A stretch of DNA of 64,000 nt from Microbispora siamensis (GTDB lineage Bacteria > Actinomycetota > Actinomycetes > Streptosporangiales > Streptosporangiaceae): NCBI RefSeq assembly GCF_016863095.1, contig NZ_BOOF01000005.1, positions 248,001 to 312,000 on the forward strand, read 5' to 3'. The translations under genes and the position numbers were made by a program. Shown here piece by piece: positions 58,355 through 64,000 of the stretch (its first letter is position 1; every line of letters starts with the position of its first letter). The notes beneath the pieces were generated by a model. The model ran no database searches. It had not been told where the DNA came from and worked only from the letters and a program-made list of their open reading frames with translations.

Positions 58355-58373
58355 AAGGAAAGTTTCTTAATAG
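58355..58373 (+). promoter_or_regulatory. GAAAGTTTC palindrome in the chitinase promoter region
   Basis: AAGGAAAGTTTCTTAATAG contains GAAA-G-TTTC (58358-58366) in a short AT-rich patch, flanked by TTAA words at 58351-58354 and 58367-58370. It is close to the xylan operators but with T in place of the outer G, so a related but distinct regulator is possible. Confidence 0.45.
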
Positions 58374-58470
58374 AAAGCATTGACGCGGCTGTTCCGGCGG
58401 CTTACGTTCCGATCAACCCCTGGGGGGTGGGGTGTGGAGGATCGGCACTTCGCCTGTCGGAGGTATGGCT

Positions 58471-61089
58471 GTGCGCCTGTTGAGATCATCGTTAGCGCGG
58501 ACCGCTTCCGCGGTCTGCATCGCGTTCGCCGCCGGGGCCGTGGCACTGGCCGCGACCGGCGGCACCGCCGGAGCGGCGGCCGGCGACGAGGCGTGCCGGC
58601 CCGACGGGCTCTACCGGACGCCCGGTGTGGAGGTCCCCTACTGCCTGGCCTACGACACCGAGGGCCGGGAGAAGATGGGCGCCGACCACCCCCGCCGCAT
58701 CATCGGCTACTTCACCGGCTGGCGCGACGGCTCCAACGGCCAGACCCGCTACCTCGCCAGTGACATCCCCTGGGGCAAGGTCACCCACATCAACTACGCG
58801 TTCGCCCATGTGGGGCCGGACAACAAGATCTCCGTCGGGTCGAACACGGACAGGAACCCGGCCATCGGCATGACCTGGCCGGGCGTCGCCGGGGCCGAGA
58901 TGGACCCGGCCTACTCCTACAAGGGCCACTTCAACCTGCTCAACAAGTTCAAGAAGCAGTTCCCCAACACCAAGACGCTCGTCAGCGTCGGCGGCTGGGC
59001 CGAGACCGGCGGATACATCGACGACGCCGGCAACCGGCAGGCGAGCGGCGGCTTCTACACGATGACCTCGACCCAGGCAGGCATCGACGCCTTCGCCGAC
59101 TCGGTCGTGTCCTTCCTGCGCACGTACGGCTTCAACGGCGTGGACATCGACTACGAGTACCCGACGTCGAACAACGACGCGGGCAACCCGCTCGACTGGC
59201 CGATCGCCAACGGCAAGCGCGGCACCCTGATGAAGGGCTACGTCGCGCTGATGAAGACGCTGCGCGAGAAGCTGGACCGGGCCTCCGCCGCCGACGGGAA
59301 GTACTACATGCTGACCGTCGCCGCGCCCGCGTCCGGCTGGCTGCTGCGCGGCATGGAGACCTACCAGGTCACGCAGTACCTCGACTACGTCAACATCATG
59401 TCGTACGACCTGCACGGCGCGTGGAACAAGTACGTCGGCCCCAACGCCTACCTCTTCGACGACGGCAAGGACGGCGAGCTCGCCGCCGCCGGCGTGTACG
59501 GGGCCGGGCAGTACGGCGGCATCGGCTACCTCAACACCGACTGGGCCTACCACTACTTCCGCGGGGCGATGCAGCCGGGCCGGATCAACATCGGCCTGCC
59601 GTACTACACGCGGGGGTTCAAGAACGTGCAGGGCGGCACGAACGGCCTGTGGGGCACCGCCCCCGCAACCACCTGCCCGGCCGGCTCCGGCCTCACGAGC
59701 TGCGGCGACGGCGCGGTCGGCATCGACAACCTGTGGCACGACCTCGACGACAACGGCAAGGAGTCCCCGGCGGGCTCCAACCCGATGTGGCACGCCAAGA
59801 ACCTCGAGAAGGGCATCCTCGGCGACTACCTGGCCTCCTACGGCGTCACCGACACGTCGCTGACCGGCACCTACGCCCGCTACTACGACTCGACGCTGAC
59901 CGCCCCCTGGCTGTGGAACTCCACCAAGAAGGTGTTCCTGTCCACCGAGGACGACCAGTCGGTGGCGGCCAAGGCCGACTACGTGATCTCCAGGGGCATC
60001 GGCGGCACGATGATCTGGGAACTGGCCGGCGACTACGGCTGGAACTCCGCCAAGGGCCAGTACGAGCCCGGCACCACGCTGACCACGCTCATGTACGACA
60101 AGTTCAAGGCCGCCACGCCGTACGGGAACGTACGGGCGACCACCCCGATCCCGGCGCAGAAGCTGGACGTCTCGGTGGAGTTCCGCGACTTCGCCCTGGG
60201 CGACAACAACTACCCGATCAACCCGAAGATCCACATCACCAACAACTCGGGCGTGACGCTGCCGGGCGGAACGGAGTTCCAGTTCGACTACGCGACCTCG
60301 GCCCCGGGCAACGCGGCCGACCAATCGGGCTTCGGCTCCACGATCATCCGCAGGGACCACACCGCGTCCAACAACGTCGGCGGCCTGAAGGGCGACTACA
60401 ACCGGGTGTCGCTGAAGCTGCCGAGCTGGCAGGCCCTCGCGCCGGGCGCCTCCGTGGACGTCGCCTTCGTCTACTACCTGCCCACCTCGACCCCCTCGAA
60501 CTGGACGGTCTCCTTCGGCGGCGCGACGTACGGCATCACGCAGGACCTCGCCAGGGGCGGCGTGACCGCGTCTCCCTCGGCTTCCCCGTCCGGCTCCCCG
60601 TCGGCGTCGCCCAGCGCGTCGCCGTCCGCGGGGACGTGCACGGCCCCCGCGTGGTCGTCCACGACCGTCTACACGGGCGGCAACCTCGTCTCGTACGCCG
60701 GTCACACCTGGAAGGCGCAGTGGTGGACCCAGGGCGAGACGCCGGGCAACGCCCAGGTGTGGCTGGACCAGGGACCCTGCGCGTCCGCCTCGCCGTCCGC
60801 CTCACCCTCGGCCTCGCCGTCCGCGTCTCCCAGCGCTTCCCCCAGCAGGTCTCCCAGCCCGTCCCCCAGCGCATCGCCGTCCGCCTCACCTTCGGCCTCG
60901 CCGTCCGCCTCGCCGTCGGTTTCGCCGTCGGCGAGCCCCGGCGGCTACCCCGCCTGGGCGGCCGGCACGGCGTACGCGGCGGGTGACCGGGTGACCTACG
61001 GCGGCGCGGTCTACCAGTGCCGGCAGCCGCACACCGCCCTGGCGGGCTGGGAGCCGCCGAACGTCGCCGCCCTCTGGACCAAGCTCTGA
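58471..61089 (+). CDS. Secreted GH18 chitinase with two CBM5/12 chitin-binding modules
   Basis: An 872-residue exported chitinase. GTG 58471 is chosen because GGAGG stands 7 bases before it; ATG 58465 is too close to that site and GTG 58432 adds no signal-like sequence. Signal peptide about 1-37. The GH18 barrel is at about 60-540 with the signature N222-G-V-D225-I-D227-Y-E229 (Glu229 is the acid; the first Asp of DxxDxDxE is Asn), and YVNIMSYDLHG. A beta-sandwich module is at about 550-690. Two CBM5/12 domains follow (about 720-765 and 828-872), separated by Ser-Ala-Pro linkers. It degrades chitin outside the cell. Confidence 0.94.
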   Translation: MRLLRSSLARTASAVCIAFAAGAVALAATGGTAGAAAGDEACRPDGLYRTPGVEVPYCLAYDTEGREKMGADHPRRIIGYFTGWRDGSNGQTRYLASDIPWGKVTHINYAFAHVGPDNKISVGSNTDRNPAIGMTWPGVAGAEMDPAYSYKGHFNLLNKFKKQFPNTKTLVSVGGWAETGGYIDDAGNRQASGGFYTMTSTQAGIDAFADSVVSFLRTYGFNGVDIDYEYPTSNNDAGNPLDWPIANGKRGTLMKGYVALMKTLREKLDRASAADGKYYMLTVAAPASGWLLRGMETYQVTQYLDYVNIMSYDLHGAWNKYVGPNAYLFDDGKDGELAAAGVYGAGQYGGIGYLNTDWAYHYFRGAMQPGRINIGLPYYTRGFKNVQGGTNGLWGTAPATTCPAGSGLTSCGDGAVGIDNLWHDLDDNGKESPAGSNPMWHAKNLEKGILGDYLASYGVTDTSLTGTYARYYDSTLTAPWLWNSTKKVFLSTEDDQSVAAKADYVISRGIGGTMIWELAGDYGWNSAKGQYEPGTTLTTLMYDKFKAATPYGNVRATTPIPAQKLDVSVEFRDFALGDNNYPINPKIHITNNSGVTLPGGTEFQFDYATSAPGNAADQSGFGSTIIRRDHTASNNVGGLKGDYNRVSLKLPSWQALAPGASVDVAFVYYLPTSTPSNWTVSFGGATYGITQDLARGGVTASPSASPSGSPSASPSASPSAGTCTAPAWSSTTVYTGGNLVSYAGHTWKAQWWTQGETPGNAQVWLDQGPCASASPSASPSASPSASPSASPSRSPSPSPSASPSASPSASPSASPSVSPSASPGGYPAWAAGTAYAAGDRVTYGGAVYQCRQPHTALAGWEPPNVAALWTKL
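60781..60942 (+). repeat. Ser-Pro-Ser-Ala linker repeat in the chitinase gene
   Basis: About 160 bases of near-tandem TCGCCGTCCGCC-like units encode a (SASP)n linker between the two chitin-binding modules. A shorter one lies at about 60,570-60,630. Such stretches vary in length between strains. Confidence 0.85.
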
Positions 61090-61189
61090 CCCACCTCCTC
61101 GCCCGCACGTCCCGCGGCGGCTCGCCCGGACGTACGGCACAGCCTCCGGGCCGTCCCGGCCGGTGACACCGGTACGGCCCGGAGCCGGC

Positions 61190-61232
61190 GCCCGGCGGTC
61201 TCAGCCGATCACAAGTCGAGAGACCGCCGGGC
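61190..61232. terminator. Strong bidirectional stem-loop between chitinase and MFS genes
   Basis: GCCCGGCGGTCTC (61190-61202) pairs perfectly with GAGACCGCCGGGC (61220-61232) across a 17-base loop. It lies between two converging genes and would stop transcription from both sides. Confidence 0.75.
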
Positions 61233-61242
61233 GTCGCGCCTC

Positions 61243-62472
61243 TCATTCAGCGGCGAGGCCCCGGGAACGGCGGGCGACGTTCCTGGTCACCAGCAGCATC
61301 CCGCCGACCGAGGCCAGCATCCCGGCGGCGATGACCGGCACGACGGCCCCGAACCCGGAGGCCCCGGCCACGAGGCCGAACAGCGGGGGACCGACGAGCG
61401 CGCCCAGACTGCCCATCTGGGCCACCATTCCGGTGCCCACGTCGGCGTGGTCGAGGCGCTCGAGCACGAAGGGCAGGGCGGCGAAGGCGAAGGCGCCCAG
61501 CAGGCCGTTCTCCAGGGAGACGATCCCCGCGCCGGTCGCCGCGGCGGCCAGCGGAGCCCCGGCGCCGTAGACGAGCCAGGCGGCCGGCACGACCAGCAGC
61601 CCGGTCACGGCGAGCACGGCGAGCGGCACGCCCCGGCGGAGCAGGACGCCCACGGACACCCCGCCGAGGACGCCGACGAACGAGATCGCCGAGGTCAGGG
61701 CCCCTGCGGCCCCGGCGGAGCTCGCGTGCTCGTCGATCAGGAGCGTGGGCAGCAGCACGACCACCGGCATCGTCACCAGCACCATCAGGCAGAAGGACAC
61801 GGTGAGCAGCGCGGGCCACGCCAGCGCCCGCGCGCCGGGCACGGGCCCGGCGGCCGCGCCGGAGACGGACGTCCGCGGCAGCCGCATCCGGACGGCCACC
61901 GCCATCAGCAGCGTCAGCCCCGCGATCAGCAGCACCCAGCCGCGCCAGCCGAGGTCCTCGCCGGCGGCACCGCCCACGAGGGTGCTCACGCCGATGCCCA
62001 CCGGGACGAACGTCGCCCAGACGGACAGGGCGACCCCCCGGTCCCGTTCCTCGGCGAGTTGGAGGACCAGGGCCGGGCAGGCGATGGTGACCACGAGATA
62101 GCCGACGCCTTCGACGATCCGGGCGGCCAGCAACCAGCCGAAACTCCCCGCGGCCGCGCTCAGCGCGCTCGCCGCCACCATCAACGCCAGGGCGGCGACC
62201 AGCGACCTGCCCGCGCCGAACCGGCGGACCAGATACCCGGCGGGCAACCCGGCGACGGCACCCACCCCGACCACCGCCGAGATCGCCCAGCCCAGTTGCG
62301 ACAGCGACAGCCCGAGCTCGTCGGCCATCGACGGCCCGACCGCGGAGAACTTGCCGTAGCTCATGGCCGCCACGACTCCTGCGACGTAGATGACGACGAT
62401 CGTCAGCCACGGCGAGCGCCGCACCGGCGCCTCGCTCCGCTCGGATCCGCCTACGGTCGGCTGGGGGGTCAT
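61243..62472 (-). CDS. MFS transporter
   Basis: A 409-residue major facilitator protein with about twelve spans in two sixes. The loop between spans 2 and 3 carries GYLVRRFGAGRSLV, the family A motif. The fold resembles small-molecule efflux or cyanate/nitrate-type permeases; the substrate cannot be told. ATG 62472 has GGAGGAG 6 bases upstream, so the in-frame start at 62502 is not used. It is divergent from the copC-like gene, with no regulator nearby. Confidence 0.9.
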   Translation of the reverse strand: MTPQPTVGGSERSEAPVRRSPWLTIVVIYVAGVVAAMSYGKFSAVGPSMADELGLSLSQLGWAISAVVGVGAVAGLPAGYLVRRFGAGRSLVAALALMVAASALSAAAGSFGWLLAARIVEGVGYLVVTIACPALVLQLAEERDRGVALSVWATFVPVGIGVSTLVGGAAGEDLGWRGWVLLIAGLTLLMAVAVRMRLPRTSVSGAAAGPVPGARALAWPALLTVSFCLMVLVTMPVVVLLPTLLIDEHASSAGAAGALTSAISFVGVLGGVSVGVLLRRGVPLAVLAVTGLLVVPAAWLVYGAGAPLAAAATGAGIVSLENGLLGAFAFAALPFVLERLDHADVGTGMVAQMGSLGALVGPPLFGLVAGASGFGAVVPVIAAGMLASVGGMLLVTRNVARRSRGLAAE

Positions 62473-62516
62473 GATGAGCTCCTCCTTCGCGGCGGTCGTC
62501 ACGACGGACGCACGGT

Positions 62517-62546
62517 GCCGAATACGGGGCCGAATACGGTGCCGAA
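62517..62546 (+). repeat. Triplicated GCCGAATACGG-type 12-mer upstream of the MFS gene
   Basis: GCCGAATACGGG, GCCGAATACGGT and a partial GCCGAACGCC follow one another about 45 bases upstream of the MFS start. It may be a regulator-binding array or simple slippage. Confidence 0.5.
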
Positions 62547-62726
62547 CGCCGGATCCGGCCCGTCGTCCACCTAATCAGGAGAATGCGTACGCCGCCCGGC
62601 ACATCACCGGAACCGATCATCACGGCACGATCCGCTGCCGTCGCCGGTTCGCCGCGCGGCGTGCGCGGGCCGCGATCAATGGGACCATGGCTGGGTCGGC
62701 GCCCGGCGAAAAGGAAGGCAAGGCAG

Positions 62727-63566
62727 GTGGACCAGGTCGCCCGGATGTGCAACGACGCCCCAGCCACGGGCGGCGGTCGGCGAACGGCCGGACGGACCGC
62801 CCCGCCCCCGGCGGTCGCGCGCACCGTCCCGCCGCGTAACCGCCCGCGGGTGCGCGCCGTCCCGCCGCGTGGCCGTCTGCGGCTGCTCGCCGTGCCGCTG
62901 CTGGCCCTGCTGTCGGTGATGCTGGTCGCGACGCCCGCACGGGCCCACGACGTGCTCGTCGCCAGCGATCCCAAGGACGGCGCGGTCCTCGACGCCATGC
63001 CCGCCTCCGTGACGCTCACCTTCGACCAGGCCGTACGCCGCGACTTCGCGCGCATCGCCGTCACCGGACCCGACGGCGCCCACTACGAGCAGGGCGAGAT
63101 CACGGTGGACGGCAGGAACGTCTCCATCGGCGTACGGACCGGCACCCCCGCGGGGGCGTACGCGATCGGCTACCGCATCGTGTCGAACGACGGCCACCCG
63201 GTCACCGGCGCCGTGAAGTTCAGCGTGACGGGCGGGGGCGCGGCCCCCGGGACGGTCACCGCGCCGGCGGCCACTCCCGCGCCCGGCACGGCGAACCCCG
63301 GCACGGGGACGACCAGCACGGGGACGACCGGTACGGGCGGCGGAAGCTGGGTATGGGGGCTGCTGGCCGTCACCGCCGCCCTGCTGGCGCTGTGCGCCCG
63401 CGTGCTCGTGCGGCACGACCGGCGCCTGCGCGACGGGACGATCCCGGCTCCCCCGGCGGCGGGGACGGCGCGGGCGGCCTCCGACGCCGAAGGCCCGTCC
63501 ACCGGCCGCTCCACCAGCGCCGCGACCGGCGCCGGAAGCTCCCCTGCCTCGGGCGGCGCCGCGTGA
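62727..63566 (+). CDS. CopC-domain copper-binding membrane protein
   Basis: A 279-residue exported protein. After an unusually long basic N-region (about 45 residues) comes a hydrophobic signal ending ATPARA, so the mature protein begins HDVLVASDPKDG, where the N-terminal His is the copper ligand of CopC domains. NDGHPVTGAVKFSV supplies the second His. A Thr/Gly/Pro linker and one C-terminal span (WVWGLLAVTAALLALCARVLV) anchor it. GTG 62727 follows AAGGAAGG; the length of the N-region makes this start tentative. The CopD gene overlaps its stop. Confidence 0.87.
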   Translation: MDQVARMCNDAPATGGGRRTAGRTAPPPAVARTVPPRNRPRVRAVPPRGRLRLLAVPLLALLSVMLVATPARAHDVLVASDPKDGAVLDAMPASVTLTFDQAVRRDFARIAVTGPDGAHYEQGEITVDGRNVSIGVRTGTPAGAYAIGYRIVSNDGHPVTGAVKFSVTGGGAAPGTVTAPAATPAPGTANPGTGTTSTGTTGTGGGSWVWGLLAVTAALLALCARVLVRHDRRLRDGTIPAPPAAGTARAASDAEGPSTGRSTSAATGAGSSPASGGAA

Positions 63567-64000
63567 CCACGACCTCCGAACCGCACGTCACGACGGGCCG
63601 GTCCGGCCCCGGCACCGAGCACGCCCGCGCCCGCGTCCCGGCGGCCGGGCTGACCGCGGGCGCCCTGCTCGCGGTCGTGATCGCGACCTGGCTCACGCTG
63701 CCGGGAGCCGTGCCCGGGCTTCCCATGCCGGGCACGGTCGTGGAGTACGGACTGCCGGTCGTCCGGCTCGTGCTCGACCTGGCCGCCACCGCGACCATCG
63801 GTCTCAGCCTGCTCCCCAAGCTCCTCGGTTTCGACGACCCGGACAGGACCGAGCCGGTCGCCGCCAGGGCCCGGCACTGGGCCGTGCTGTTCTCGCTGGT
63901 CTGGTGCGCGGCGGCACTGGTGTCGGCCGTCCTCAGCGCTGCGGAGGTCACCCCGGGCGCGTTCCCCGACGTGGCGGCGTACGTCGACGGCATCGGCGCG
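63563..64000 (+). CDS. CopD-type membrane protein (5' part; cut by window end)
   Basis: GTG 63563 overlaps the copC-like stop (GTGA). The 146 visible codons are open to the window end. After about 27 polar residues there are three hydrophobic spans (LTAGALLAVVIATWLTL, VVRLVLDLAATATIGLSLL, WAVLFSLVWCAAALVSAVL), the start of a CopD copper-resistance domain as in YcnJ-like proteins. In actinobacteria this often continues into a CtaG-like cytochrome oxidase assembly domain, which lies beyond the window. With CopC it would import copper for enzymes such as the laccase. Confidence 0.85.
   Translation, partial: MTTTSEPHVTTGRSGPGTEHARARVPAAGLTAGALLAVVIATWLTLPGAVPGLPMPGTVVEYGLPVVRLVLDLAATATIGLSLLPKLLGFDDPDRTEPVAARARHWAVLFSLVWCAAALVSAVLSAAEVTPGAFPDVAAYVDGIGA

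Overview
The window is very GC-rich DNA (about 70 % by eye) with GTG/TTG starts, four-base overlaps between genes, twin-arginine signals, large modular secreted enzymes and TAnnnT -10 boxes placed 6-7 bases before the start codon (leaderless mRNAs). It comes from an actinomycete. The polysaccharide-degrading set, the small laccase and the SCO2521-2524-like operon fit a mycelial group such as Streptosporangiales or a Streptomyces relative; the order is an inference.

Layout. 0-6.9 kb: tail of a low-complexity protein, a SulP-carbonic anhydrase fusion (like M. tuberculosis Rv3273), a reductase, a membrane-anchored PemK/MazF-like protein, and a TetR regulator divergent from a stand-alone ATP synthase subunit a and a YiaA-type protein. 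6.9-15.8 kb: a secreted copper/redox block: a cupredoxin with eight OmpL47-like repeats, a 1348-residue ThuA/discoidin/PQQ-dehydrogenase/PKD/DUF1080 protein and a two-domain laccase. 15.8-24 kb: SDR/TetR and SDR/MmyB pairs mixed with decayed material (sensor-less histidine kinase, micro-ORFs, broken ISL3 transposase), a VOC protein and an AlkD-like repair protein. 24-27.3 kb: lower-GC accessory DNA with five small genes and two sets of imperfect repeats, ending at the 3' end of rnpB (minus strand), whose last 27 bases are nearly duplicated 0.9 kb away. This looks like the scar of elements integrated at rnpB. 27.8-32 kb: erythromycin-esterase-like protein and the conserved RNase H-phosphatase / zinc-ribbon / NIF3 operon. 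32-36.8 kb: dipeptidase, M20 peptidase, GNAT enzyme and an orphan sensor kinase. 36.8-39.7 kb: a ThDP enzyme and a D-2-hydroxyacid dehydrogenase.

39.9-45.6 kb: a five-gene translationally coupled operon. Four genes match, from memory, the SCO2524, SCO2523 (variant P-loop), SCO2522 and SCO2521 families, known by name but not by function; the fifth is a membrane-anchored protein of unknown role. This is the best candidate for an undescribed system. 45.6-48.8 kb: ThiO-like FAD oxidase divergent from an AurF-like diiron oxygenase plus SDR.

48.8-56.2 kb: a xylan operon (GH5, secreted GH10 xylanase with carbohydrate-binding modules, intracellular GH43) divergent from its LacI regulator, with CGAAA-N-TTTCG operators at both promoters. 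56.3-64 kb: secreted S33-type hydrolase with a C-terminal membrane domain, secreted GH18 chitinase, MFS transporter, and the start of a copC-copD copper operon cut by the window end.
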